Shown: positions 30,207 through 41,584, counted from the first letter of the stretch. The stretch: 64,000 nt of DNA from Aphrocallistes beatrix (GCA_963281255.1 OY725495.1:4402001-4466000); one strand, 5' to 3'. Notes: a model not told the origin generated them from the letters alone. Program-made: numbers and translations.

Positions 30207-31657
30207 TTATTTGTTTCTGAGAATTCGAATTGTAATTTCTAGCTCCAAACTATCTGATTCAATGAGCTCTTTCAAATCTGTAGAGAGAGGAATTGAAGCT
30301 ATTTTAAGATGTGTTATCCAGTAATATTGCGGTTTAGATAAAACTATCAGAGGACTTTGGAAGATCAGAGAATTCTTAATGTCTCTATGACGAACTACTC
30401 GTGTGATGAAAATAGCTTTGAACCTCCATTCTGAAGAATCACAGTTATCTCCATTACCAGGATCGAAATCAATTATCAAGTTATGAGCATCAGAATAATG
30501 AGAAAACCTAAATCGATAACCTGCGACTACATAGTAATCTGAATAGCTACGGCCGAGTTTAGATTCAAACTTCTGAGCAAATTCACTTATAGGCCATTTC
30601 ACTTTAATTTCATTTCTGTCCTGAACATCATCTTTCACTGATTTGATCTCATTTTTTATTTTCAGTTCATTTTCTAAAGATTCGACCTTTTTTTCGAGTA
30701 ATCCATTCTTTTTCACAATCTTATCAAAATCTATTCGACTTTCTTCAAACTTTTCTTCCAAAGCAGTGAGTTTCAGTTCTGTGTGTAGGAGTCTATTCTC
30801 TTCCAAATGTTGTTTCAACTCTCGTCGTTTTAACCCCACCACTTCACACCTGTACTTCTCATACGGACACACAACTGACTCTTCAGAACACTCACTCGAG
30901 AGATGAAACAAAATACTCTCGCGACGCACACGTGTCCCACATCCCAATTCACACAACACGAATACCTTCCCACACACCTTCACATGATCTACCATCTCAC
31001 ACACCTTATGCACTCCCGAACAGTGCAAACACGCCTCTTCACGTTGGGAGCATTCCTCTCGCACGTGCCTTCCCATCTCATCACGTGTTGTCACAACGCC
31101 ACACAACAGCTGACACGACTCATTCACGTAACCACATGTAGTCAGGTGATTTTCTACAATCTCCAGCCTACCCAACCACTCACAGCCTCGCTTGAATAAG
31201 GGACAGGCACACTTCAATGATAGAATTGTGTTACGGACGTTTGCATTTGGGAGAGATTGCTTTTTTTCTTTAGGCAACAAGAGCACAATTGTTCTCCGTT
31301 ATTTCCAATAGAAGCGTCTTTCATTATTCCTTTACATCTCAGACATGTTAGCATGGTAGATTCCCTCTCAGAAAGGTTTTCGGTTAGAATATCACTTCTG
31401 TATCCTCCCAATGAACCTCCCTCTAGCTTAACTCGACATAACTCAGTCCCTGTCTCAGGTTCTATTGTTATAGTGGTTTCCATTTTCTGTTTTGGTTGTG
31501 TAGACGGTTGACTATCAGTTAAGGAACAAGTCCTTGGAAAGAACATACTTGGTTGAGTTGGTTGTTGCGATCTCCCGGGCTGTGCCCCAAAGGATCTTCT
31601 ATTCAATTCATTTTGGGGGCGTAGGGGTATGCCTCTGCCTCTGCCTCTGCCAAACAT
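30207..31657 (-). pseudogene. TRAF-like gene, copy 7, frameshifted, GRGRG N-terminus
   Basis: Two overlapping frames: an N-terminal 147-codon part (31657 to about 31265) and the rest (about 31286 to 30207). The break lies in a T-run near 31260-31268, one base shorter than in copy 3, so a homopolymer error or a real deletion are both possible. The N-terminus is new: MFGRGRGRGIPLRP, followed by about 45 polar residues before the family segment begins at IEPETGTELCRVKLEGG. Half RING (CLRCKGIM, CSCC), a zinc-finger block close to copy 1, a long coiled coil and a MATH domain (KWPISEFAQKFESKLGR) are all present. No TATA box at the usual place. Confidence 0.75.
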
Positions 31658-32480
31658 GATTAGTCTTTTGGGTGTCCAAAAACTCTCAGATGATGTACTA
31701 GTGCAAATGGGTTTTCTAAATTTTTAAATTAATATATAACGGAATTTTCAAACTGGAATAAAGCTGAATGTATATAATACCTTGTTCGTGCTTACTCTAT
31801 TCATGTATATACGGAGCAACAAAGTATTCTATACATAATTAATGATCTGGATCAAAATTTAAATGGTCCGTTGCACTATACAGATACGAGTGTATTAGGC
31901 TATACAATTTGAATAAATCACATTAATGCAATATTATATTTGTAGAATAGTTGCACTATGGTACTTGTAAATAAAGTTGTAGCCAAAGAGTTGTAAGAAC
32001 ACGTGCAGTCAGCAGTGTTTCTGACAGTATGTATCTGAGGGCCAAAGGAAGGCAATAAAAAAAACAAATTAAAAAAAACCAAGTTTCAATTGCTCAACAG
32101 AGCATACATCAACCTCGGGCATACCAGGATATTATTGTTGTTAGGAAGGATGTTTAAAGAATGCTCAGCATTTATATTCAGTTGCATAGAAAATGGCTGG
32201 GAGACATCCGCAATATCGGGGACACTGTCCCCAGTGGGCATTCTACGGTTAATTAAGTGATTTACGTAACACTGAAGGGGATACGTATAAAAGATTGTAA
32301 CATCATGTGACGTAGATACGTTTGCACGCTATTGCATAACGACAATGGATTAACAGAACTGTAATATATTTATTGATACGCACTTCTACGTACAAAGTAT
32401 ATAATAAGCTAATTCATGAATATAGAGCCATACTGTATTTGTACCTAAAAATTCTACCTCTAAAAACATTCTACACAAAT
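31658..32480. other. Intergenic with one MITE
   Basis: 5' flank of TRAF copy 7 and 3' flank of the CDK gene. Only the TTAA-flanked element at 32154-32252 is recognisable. Confidence 0.35.
32154..32252. mobile_element. TTAA-flanked MITE, second copy
   Basis: Same family as 22455-22579: TTAA at both edges, shared core AAAATGGCTGGGAGACATCC and GGGGACACTGT, right end GGGCATTCTACGG. The left end is more worn. Confidence 0.6.
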
Positions 32481-35400
32481 TCACTTGAAGAATTCAAGCG
32501 TTTCCAACTGGTCGGATCTGACACGAATTTCTGGGTCGAATTCTAGCATTGCTTCGATAGCTTCCAAAGCTAGGGAAGGAGCTGAGTGGAGAATTTGTCT
32601 GAGAGGAATCGGCATAAAATCGACAAACTGCTCATATTGGATCGGAGAGTCTGACGGCCATTTTTCTCTAGGAGGTAAACCGAGACGTGATATTATTATA
32701 TTCAATTGTGAAATTTCAGAATTCCCTTCGAATAAAGGCCATTTGTTATAAAGTTCAGCGAACACACATCCCAAACTCCAAACATCGACCGCATAGTCAT
32801 AGGCGCAGTTCATTAAAATCTCCGGGGATCGATACCACAGCGTCACGACTTGAGGAGTCAAGAGTTTCATATACTTATAATGCTTCGCCATACCGAAATC
32901 TGCGATTTTTATCACTCCCTCTTCTGAAATGAGAATGTTAGCAGGTTTCAAGTCTCGATGCATGATACGGAGAACCCAATTCAAGTGAGCGACTGCACTC
33001 ACTAACTGCGACATGATAGACTTGATTTTCTGTTCAACCAAGAGGTGTGGGTAATGCGCAATGAACTGTTTCAGATCTTGATCGATGAACTCCGTCACGA
33101 GATGTAGCACTGGAAAACCCAGCGGTCCATTCTCCGTCTGTATCACCTCAATACTCTCCAAGAGACCTGAGTGGGATTTGAACTGGAACGCACGAATCTC
33201 GCGGTAGGTATGCTGTGGAATTCCTTTGTAAGGCTCACGGTTGACGAATGTTTTGATCGCAACATAAGTCTGTGTATCGGGATCCCAGCCTTTCTGTACA
33301 TGGCCATAGGTCCCAGACCCTATCTGCTCGATTACCTTATATTTCCCGATGTACTTATAGTTCTGCGGTTTTCTAGAAGCTACAATTGGAGGTAAAACTG
33401 TGTTGTGAGATATGAAAGTTTCATGGCAGAATAATTTAGATGTCAAATTGTCTAGTTTGGCATTCGTAACTCGATCTGAAGGTTTTCCGTCTTCAGTTTT
33501 ATCAGGTGTGTGGAACGGAAGTGATTCCTCTGAGCTAGAGCGACTCCCAGAACTAATGGACAGGCAGGATCTAGGCACGATAGAGTTGCTACTTTGCAGT
33601 GAAGTGATACGGGTTGCGTCAGAGAAGGTGAGCAGAGGTGAAATAGTTGAGAGGAGACAATCCTCTTCAGAGACAGCTGGAATGTCCTCTAGCGAGTAGT
33701 AGGTTGTGGAGGCCTGTGACAAAGGGAGAAAGGGTGCCATTGATCGGGGAGAAGGGGTGAGCGGTTGCGAAATCGGTGTCAGATCGTCTTTGCTGATTGT
33801 GTTGAGTGTGTGGTGGAGTGGCTGGGGGGACTGGGTGAGAGAGGGCAGGGATTTGGCGCTCAAGGGATCTTCTGAATCAAACACGAGCGGATGGGAAACA
33901 GCTGGTAAAGGAAACTCACTTTGCTCTGACGAGGTGATACGAGGGAGAGGTGTCAAAGGGCGCTTGAAAGAATTGGACTTGATTGGTGAGAAGAAATGGT
34001 TCCTGGAGAGGGAACACGCGGATTTGGAAGGAGGCAGTCGGTAGGGATGAGCGCAGCGGGAAGGACTCAGGAGTTTCGCACGTCGCGGGGGGACCGGAAA
34101 CATTGCGTCCGGAGTGCTATTCCGTCTAGCGTAGGTCTCGCGTAGATCCAGCGCCTGTGAGAATGTGAGGTTTGTGCCGTCGATTGGAGAGACACAGGAT
34201 GGTCTCTGCTGGGAGTCGAGCTGGGAACAATCGGGAGAAAGGACGGAAGTAGAGTCTGAGAATATTCCAGAGTCTTGAGAAGAGAGTGAGTTGATTCTGT
34301 TACGACATCCATACGGGAAGTTGTAACCTGTATGTACAATGGTGAAATACGTTTAGAATAAAATCAGCAGCATAGACGTTTTGTAAATATGAACATTAGG
34401 TGTTGCTGGGAAATTATTTTAGTTCTCTGTCAGTAGCTAAAACATGGTACCCCCAACATCTAATTAAAACCCGGGAATGATTTGGAGTCATTTCTATTTA
34501 TAGTAATGACCCAAAATTTCTACAGCTTTCCCGCTCAAAATAGCTTAAACCGGAAATGAGTAAGCATAATCCTAGTTTTCCCCGGGTTTCAATAATGTCA
34601 TCTCATAGAAGTTAGTTGTACAGACATGATATATTGTGAAAACTAGGCAAGCATATATCATCGTGAATTCGTGATGCAATCCTACTGCATCCATGATTAT
34701 AACTACAAGTATGTTCAAATGGAATTTCGAAAGATAAATATGTAATACGTATATTATACGACGAACGCACAGTATAAGATTTTAGTGTATCTGAGAATTA
34801 TATTTCAGGAATATTCAATTTAGAAAGAAGGTAAGTATCTTTCATGCAATTACTCGTCATTATAGAACTGTTGAAGAGTTGACTTCTGTTGGTCTCAATT
34901 AGCAATTAACTAAACAATCCTTTTGATCTCAAGAAATTAGTCCCTAATCGATAAACAGATCCAAGTGAACATGAAGTGTTTACAGGTCGCACAAAGCACT
35001 GGAATATTTACAGTGTAGAACTCGGTTAGTACGTACTCATTTCTCTGATTACCAAAATTCATTAAATAGATTCCTATGTAAATTCAACTCGGTTAGTACG
35101 TACTTACGGATAAGAAGTACTTTTTTCCCGGAGTGGTAAGTCTTATCCGAGTTCTACAGTAGTTCCAAATACATATTTAAATTTGTTGCGTGACAGTGAT
35201 ATAAGTAATCATGTATCAGAATAGTAAGTATGAACGTCAAGAATAAATTTATTGGCAAACTTATCACGTGAACATTCTCATACTTGTATATGGAATCATC
35301 AGTCTGTGACTTAAGTAAAAGTGAAAGAGCGGTAAAATTAAATTCAGTTTGAGATGATTGAATTCCAAGAATAGTTGACTTATCAGTCAAACAACCAATC

Positions 35401-37993
35401 AGATGAATGACGTAGCAATTACAACTTGAAATGTTGGGATAATTTAGTAGGAAGCAAATGCATCAACTGTTGCGTCATACTATATCAGCACAAAACGCAA
35501 CGAATTACAGGTATGGGATGAAGGAGCTAGCTAAACTAGGATTGATTTAGTAGTGAAATGGACAGTCAAATATCTGTGAATTACAAATGACAGTGATTAC
35601 GAGTTCGCCCCAAAAGAAAACTGAATTTATTATCAAGCTAGATCAAGGTTCTTTCTTGTATTCAGAAGCATAAATTGGTGTCATTTTCATATAATTCTTC
35701 TTGATAACAGTTCAATTCTAACACTTTATTCTTATGAATATGCCTAATTTAGAACCTGCTGTCTTTCCCTGAATAAGCGCCCCGGGGCTTGTATTTAAAG
35801 CGCCGTATCGGTTGAAAAAAGTCGCATTTGGAGAGATAAACGATTTCTAATCTCATTACTAATCACTAAGAGTATTCATAAATACAACTAGCCATAACAA
35901 ATGGTTTACCTTAAAATGTTCGCATCTTATCTAACCCCCGGGCTTATTCAGGGAAAGACGGTATCTCGAATAAAAAGCAATTCCATTCTCATTATTTTAG
36001 TTCATGCCATGATGGATGAGATGACGTTATACTAGTAATTAATTATAACGTCAAATCATATAGGAAGTTACACATGCAAATATTCACACAATCATATGCA
36101 AATATTCAAATATGTGTTTACAGCATTCTCAAGATATTATTGGTGGTTAGAACGAAGTGAAGCTAAACCAAGAACAAATGTTGATTGGTTCCGTAAACAA
36201 GTCTAGACCACAACAGGATTGAATTCTTGAATGAAGAATTATCAGAGAAAATATTCAATACATTTACATACAATATCCAATTCAATATTTAATTAATCTA
36301 TCAAGGAATGGTTTTGCCATTCTTGAGATTCAAGATAACATTGTAACAGGCACGTGTAGGTCTGAGGTAAGTTCGTAAAAGATAGGGGAATGCCTAATTT
36401 CCGGGACGGGACGAGTCAAGATGCCTAATCTCCGGGACGGGACAGAAAAGGTACCTAATTTCCGGGATGGGACGGGTTAAGATACCTAATTCCCGGGACG
36501 GGATGCCGTCCCGTCCCGGAAATTAGGCATCCTCAAAGATATTTAGTTTATGAACGGTTGCAATATACGTAATTGGTAAACGGGTAACATTTTCCAATTT
36601 ATAATAATAATAATTAGTTGACTTTATCTCATAAAGTTCTTATAATCAAATTTGCCGGAAAAGAATCTAAATCTCACCTTTTAATTAACCCGCGGTTGGC
36701 TAGGAATGTTGAAAGTGAAAATGAAAGTACATTGAAAATGAACTGAAAGTGAAAATGGGGTTTTCTCTATTTATACTTTTGAGACCTAGCCAGGCGAGGG
36801 TTTAAATAAATAAAAAACAGAAAGAAATCTGCTGAAAATAGACTTTGTAAGAGCAAAGTCGAGAATAAAGAAATGAATGAAACTAATAAAACTGAGCAAA
36901 TAAATGAGCTTAAACTATTTTAGGAATTTATAAAGAATTGAAGGCGGTAAGTTCGAATAGTTACGCGCGGTCCTATTAGGAATTAAAAAGAATTTTACTT
37001 CGTTTTAGGGAAAAGTTGAAGGATTAAATGATTTAATAAATTAAAAACATCTGAATACTAACAATGATAAAAAGAGAAATTCAAGAACTGATTTAGATTT
37101 TGAAATCGCTGTGGTTTTGGGTTGGTAGCTAAGCGGAGTAATAAAAGCTCAATACATTTCCATAGGGGATATTGGGACACAGGAATTTGACCTAAAAAAT
37201 GCAGGAATTTGACCTAAATATTGCGAAGTAGGAATTTGAACTAAAGAAATTTGGGAGGTATTCTACTTCCCAAATTTCTTTTGGTCAAATTCCTAATTTG
37301 ATTTTAGGTTATTTCCTCATCATTATTAGGTCAAATTCCGCGTTCCCCTCATACATCCGTGATTTAGAACTTGACGACATGAAAAGCTGAGGAATGCCGT
37401 ACTCATAACGAATGCCAGTCAACTCGTACCACATACCAACTCGTACTAAAGGTCAACTCGTGCCAAGTCAACAGAAAATCCTGCTTTTCGTTGTGTTCTT
37501 ACAGATTTCTCATACAGAATGCTATAGAAATCGTACATTTCATTTTGGTAGTTGGTACGAGTCGACTGTTCCCCACACCACCGTATAATATGATGTGAAG
37601 TTACAGTGAACAACGATAAACATTCCTGTCCATCAAAGGAGTACGCTTGTGTTACATGTTACCATGCATATAAATTAGAATAATGTTTATGTAAATATTC
37701 GTGTCAATAAGATATGACAGCACACAGTGAGGTGATATGAACAACGAACCTGTATAAATAGGAGAAACAGTTCGATGTATGAAGTGAGATTCGTCATCAT
37801 CGATTGATTCGGATAACTTTTTATCTGAAAAAATGTCCGTCGAAAACGGTGGTAACTTTCCCGAAAAAATTTCTGGGGCCGTGTTGGGCCTCTTTAGTGG
37901 GGTCGACGGACTGTCCTTGTGAAGACCGCTGACGCTGAGAGGGGAAAAACAGGAGGCAGGAAGATGTGGAGAAGAAATCGGAGAGAAATTCAT
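32481..37993 (-). CDS. Cyclin-dependent kinase, CDK4/6-like, with long N-terminal extension
   Basis: Exons 37750-37993 and 32481-34327 (donor ATACAG|GTTCGT, acceptor ATACAG|GTTACA) join in frame to 696 residues. Residues 1-400 are Ser/Pro-rich without a known domain and contain several S/T-P sites. The kinase domain covers about 411-695: Gly loop GSGTYG (418-423, with the Thr-Tyr inhibitory pair), VAIK lysine 440, HRDLKPAN (538-545), DFG (558-560), activating Thr572 in LLTPQVVTLWYRSPE. EFIDQDL, LTPxVVTLWYR and GNSEISQL..GLPP..WP resemble CDK4/6. The cyclin-binding helix reads PQHTYRE in place of PSTAIRE/PLSTIRE, so the partner cyclin is uncertain. CDK4/6 kinases act at G1 entry. The intron holds several MITEs. 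Confidence 0.85.
35011..35159. mobile_element. pogo-like MITE (CAGTAGAACTCGG family) in CDK intron
   Basis: Ends CAGTGTAGAACTCGG and CCGAGTTCTACAG, TA on both sides; interior words GTACGTACTCATTTCTCTGA shared with 13984-14260. Confidence 0.6.
35759..35961. mobile_element. MITE with GTCTTTCCCTGAATAAGCG ends, CDK intron
   Basis: Left TGTCTTTCCCTGAATAAGC, right CTTATTCAGGGAAAGACGG before TA. The second copy, at 47944-48237, has the same AATAAGCGCC/GGCGCTTATTC ends. Probably Tc1/mariner-type by the TA duplication. Confidence 0.55.
36389..36532. repeat. Foldback with iterated CCTAATTTCCGGGACGGGAC
   Basis: Four direct copies of TGCCTAATTTCCGGGACGGG-like words (near 36391, 36430, 36460, 36484) followed by the inverted word ending in AATTAGGCATCC. 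Its relative at 53993-54120 has the same word in a more balanced hairpin. In the CDK intron. Confidence 0.6.
36685..36805. mobile_element. piggyBac-like MITE with GAAAGTGAAA repeats, CDK intron
   Basis: TTAA at both edges; ends CCCGCGGTTGGCTAGG and CCTAGCCAGGCGAGGG inverted. The core carries GAAAGTGAAAATGAAAGTAC and TGAAAGTGAAAATGGGG, in the opposite orientation to the copy at 7797-7913. Confidence 0.55.
37178..37345. repeat. Foldback with iterated GGAATTTGACCTAAA
   Basis: Three direct copies of GGAATTTGACCTAAA-like words at 37178-37250, then inverted copies (GGTCAAATTCC) at 37284-37342, with a near-palindromic centre (GAAATTTGGGAGGTATTCTA and CTTCCCAAATTTC). In the CDK intron. Confidence 0.55.
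37400..37575. repeat. Inverted repeat with CAACTCGTACCA words
   Basis: CAACTCGTACC, CAACTCGTAC and CAACTCGTGCC occur in series at 37419-37463, and the inverse GGTACGAGTCGA at 37554-37566. A degenerate foldback element in the CDK intron, close to exon 1. Confidence 0.4.
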
Positions 37994-38038
37994 TATCTCA
38001 AAGTTGAATTGTAAGTGTGCTTAGACGAGCAATTCGCG

Positions 38039-38046
38039 AATTTATA
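38039..38046 (-). promoter_or_regulatory. TATA box of the CDK gene
   Basis: TATAAATT on the minus strand, 46 bp before the ATG at 37993, with the same spacing as in the TRAF genes. Confidence 0.5.
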
Positions 38047-38887
38047 CTCCGGCTATTCAAATCAGCTGATCTTGAAACTAGGGATAATGACTGTGGTTTG
38101 TAGACGCTTTGTGTGTTGGAATTTGATCATTCGCGCTTCGAGTAACGATAATTAAACATTTCTACACAATAAAGAAAAACCGCAAGGAATTCTATGAATG
38201 GTATTATTGATGAGTCGAATTGTTGAAACAAAACAATAATACTTTTGTTAGTGTCCGCTTGTCTGCTGGAATTACATATCGAATGTCATATTTATACTTT
38301 CATTCAATCTGATTAATGTCAACATAACTTATATGGCGCTGAGCGACAATGCCGCTAAAACGTAAAGATTCCTGAGATCCGTGGTTTTAGGCTTTATTTC
38401 CTCAACTAAAAACCGCGACCTCCCCTCCTAGTAAATGTCCCATTCGACAACCTGAGATCATGGGAACCATATCTCCGATCCAAAATGATGCTAAATCGGT
38501 CTGAATGGGTAGAATTCTCCACTGAAAATACCGCGTTAATATTGTCAGTGCCATTTAAGTAGTCTGTAATGTTAGTTAATTCAACCAGGTATCGTAGTTG
38601 ATAAAATTATGGTTAGGTTGCATTCTAAACCTAGTCCAACGGGGCTGGTACCTTTCCAGAATATCTCAGTTCGACTCAGTGGCTAAATTACCAAAACGGG
38701 CAGACTAATTTCCAGGATGGGACTATCCCGGAAATTAGGTATCCCCGGATGGTTCTGGGAAATATGTATCCAGCAAGTTCTCCTTAATAGCCACTTCTCT
38801 AATATCCATGTTCTGTAATACTAACCCATATGGAGTCACTTTATATTGGTGGATAATTAGAGAAACACTACAAATTTATTAATTTAG

Positions 38888-38964
38888 TCAGATCTCATAG
38901 CATTCTATACACTAAGGCAATGGTGCTGGTTGGTGGACTTGGACTAGGGATTGGTTAGATCAGT
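38888..38964 (+). repeat. Left arm of a 2.4-kb inverted pair
   Basis: 77 bp (containing ATAGCATTCTATACACTAAG and CTTGGACTAGGGATTGGTTA), inverted at 41201-41277 with few changes. The arms could be ends of a transposon that lost its gene, or a dispersed repeat present twice by chance. Confidence 0.6.
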
Positions 38965-40270
38965 CAAATTTGATTTCCTAAAAATTGTTCGATTATGCTG
39001 GTATATAGCTTCGTACATTATATACAAATCGTTTTCATGAATTCTACATCGATTTACATCAAAATCGTGGATAGCAATGTAGAGAATTTATGGTTTAACT
39101 AATTTAAACCAACCACATTACTTTTATACATAAACATTCTACTTATTTGCGTTGCTTTAAAGTCAACCACATTAATTATATATTAATTTACTACCTTGTT
39201 GTAAAGTTTTTACAAATCACTGTCTTTTCATATTACACAAATCAAACTCAATCTGAAACACACTTGATTGCTCAAAAGTATCAAATTATTGTTACTTTCG
39301 AACGACAATGTCATGTCCAGGCTGCAAGTCTAATGATAGAAGTCAAGCAGAATCTACCTCTGAAAATCTGAAACTGAAGAAAGGTTTAGAGCAATTCCAC
39401 ACCCACGGAAGGACTGCAAACACCAAATGAAAGTAAGTTTTTTCTACTATAATTATGTTTGATTTACTGATCGTCACATTTACACTTCTACTCACCGTTT
39501 AGGTATGTGTACATCATTTCAAACCAGATGACATCGAGATTTGAGAGAACCATTACCTACAATGACGGGCTTCGCACTGTTACAGTTTCCTGAGATAGAA
39601 TAGCTCTCAATAAACTGCAGTACCCATTCCCCAACCGTCTTATCTATGCGAATCCAATTCCTAGCTAAGAGACTATCTTTGGATCACAAAGAACGTTTGC
39701 TGATGGAATCTGCCTAATCTAAGAGCATAACTGACTACGAAGAAAAGGTAGATAAGTTCTTAGCTAGTTCATTTCCATTCTTCTTTCTAGATTAAATTTA
39801 ATCGACCTACGAAACGGCTGGATAGCTCATGTGTAGCAACTCTTATCTTTTATTGAGATAGTTGATAGTTATTTCAGAAACTGGACCTTTCATGACCGAT
39901 CCATGTCAATTAACGACGAATTATATATCAAAGCATTTGAGAATAAAAACGTCACAATTCCAACCTCGTGAATTTCTATAAATGACACTCGCCAAGTTGA
40001 GACCATCCTCAATGAAGTTATAAGTAAAAATTGAGCTTATTGACTCATCATACCTAGACATAAGTGAAATACATTTTAACAGTGAATCTTTGAATATTTC
40101 ATTCCACTGTTTTCGGCGCCATCGACAGTCCAAGTGATCCCCACAATTGTATTTCCAACAATTGTTCGTCCAATCCGTTTGGGTCTAGCTCCGCGGTTGA
40201 TATATTTCCAATTATAACTAAAACAATGAGTGATACCGAGAGTTGATATCTATTTGTTGATGCTCTCCAG

Positions 40271-40455
40271 CAGTGGTTCTGAACCTTTTCAGTCAGTGTA
40301 CCCCTTGGTGTCAATATGAGGTTTCACGTATCCCTCTCAATTTTGTTTTGTTTTGTTGGTTTGGTTTGGGATGGACTGCATGAACATATTACTTAATTTA
40401 ACAAATTTAGGTACCCCCTGGGGGTGCTATGCGTACCCCAGGTTCAGATCCGCTG
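40271..40455. mobile_element. hAT-like MITE (CAGTGGTTCTGAACC)
   Basis: Left CAGTGGTTCTGAACCTTTT, right CAGGTTCAGATCCGCTG. Interior has GTACCCCTTGG and GGTACCCCCTGGGGG. The flanking 8 bases do not match, so the insertion is old. Confidence 0.55.
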
Positions 40456-40460
40456 CATTA

Positions 40461-40733
40461 CAAGGTGTTTCAAAAGTATTAGCCCCTTGAACATTTTAAC
40501 TTAAATACTACAGAAAATACATCCTGAATTCCATTCACTTTGAATTTAATTTGCCAATATAATCACCTTTCAATTCTAGTACTTTCCTAATTCGATTTGG
40601 CATACTACTCACTAAATTCTCTTAGAATGATTTCGATATTACTATTTTAGCGGCCCGATTGATAATTTTTTGATTTCTTAGTTTGTTTTCGTGGCTCTAT
40701 TAGAAGCGGTACCAAGACATTTGAAACACCCTG
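40461..40733. mobile_element. Mariner-like MITE (CAAGGTGTTTCAAAAG)
   Basis: Left CAAGGTGTTTCAAAAGTATT, right TTGAAACACCCTG, TA at both edges, 273 bp, no coding capacity. Related by its ends to 15837-15912. It starts 5 bp after the hAT-like element. Confidence 0.6.
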
Positions 40734-41200
40734 TATGTACTGATAATTATCTATACCCATTATTTCGAACCAAAGTTAGTACCTAATTATTGTAATATAT
40801 TCTTATAGATAAATCCCCCGACATGATCTATCACTCCTGTATCTACAACCATCTGAAAGAATTCTCTACTTTATCACTATCGAGGAACTCCACTAACGGC
40901 TACAATGACACTTATTCAAGACGCATCGGAATTACATTCTACCCCTATCATCATATCTCGCTTCTACTCAACTTTCTAAACTACCTCTATGCTCTTTTTA
41001 ACTGTGAATCATATGTTATCAATTATACTTATTTCTGCTTGATTATTTATTAATTTACTTATTACATGTCCACTATATTTAAATTATCTCCAGACCATTC
41101 ATGATTTCATAAAAGGGAAGTAGGTTATTAATTATTTACTTAATATGGGTAGTTACAGAAATTTACAATTGTATTAGAATTTTGAAATCAAAGTAAACTA

Positions 41201-41277
41201 ACTGATCTAACCAATCCCTAGTCCAAGTCCACTAATCAGCACCATTGCCTTAGTGTATAGAATGCTATGGTCAGATA
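41201..41277 (-). repeat. Right arm of the 2.4-kb inverted pair
   Basis: Reverse complement of 38888-38964. Confidence 0.6.
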
Positions 41278-41577
41278 TTCCGGAAAAAATGACAGTTCTT
41301 TTTTAGACAACCTTAGGTAATAATAGAAGTAAGGCTTGCTATGAATAATACTTAATTATGTTTTACAACACACAACAGCATATTTCAAAGATTAATCCTC
41401 ATCATGACGTCATCAAATACTGAGATAATGATAATGTAATACCTCCCGCCAGGATCTCCCTTGGAGGTCTTTTTGGCGCTGAAACAAGTTTCTCACTAAC
41501 AGTAGCCTTAAGTTCAGTAAGACTATTATACCTCGCGGGTGAATTCCATTAGTTATTCAATTCTTTACTACAACAGG

Positions 41578-41584
41578 TATAAAG
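41578..41584 (+). promoter_or_regulatory. TATA box of crystallin copy 1
   Basis: TATAAAG 70 bp before the ATG, at the equivalent place to TATAAATA in copies 2-4. Confidence 0.45.

Larger units (their letters stand above)
38047..41577. other. Repeat-rich intergenic region, no recognised gene
   Basis: 3.5 kb. 38690-38750 contains a single foldback with CTAATTTCCAGGATGGGAC and CCCGGAAATTAGG. 38788-38876 shares words with 47093-47195 (ATAGCCACTTCTCTAA.ATCC, TATTGGTGGA). An inverted pair at 38888-38964 and 41201-41277 brackets most of it. Open frames at 39147-39371, 39921-40314 and 40823-41053 have no recognisable domain; the one at 40099-40314 has a hydrophobic stretch but no supported exon structure. 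Confidence 0.4.

Noticed and set aside
1870-31199. Open frames of 69-98 codons antisense to every TRAF zinc-finger block (for example 1870-2166, 7065-7361, 27938-28234)
   Set aside because: They persist because the sense strand is conserved. They are Thr/His-rich shadows of Cys/His codons and lack independent support.
9608-31657. Retroposition as the source of the intronless TRAF copies
   Set aside because: Promoters and both flanks are shared between copies and no poly-A tails are seen, so DNA-level tandem duplication fits better; the founder may still have been a retrocopy.
34067-34339. 90-codon frame overlapping the start of CDK exon 2
   Set aside because: It is in another frame; the exon 1-exon 2 splice continues the kinase frame through this stretch without stops.
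40099-40314. Short frame with a hydrophobic stretch and LEIQLWGSLGLS, which faintly recalls a secreted growth-factor propeptide
   Set aside because: The similarity is too short, no further exon is seen, and its beginning overlaps a hAT-like element.
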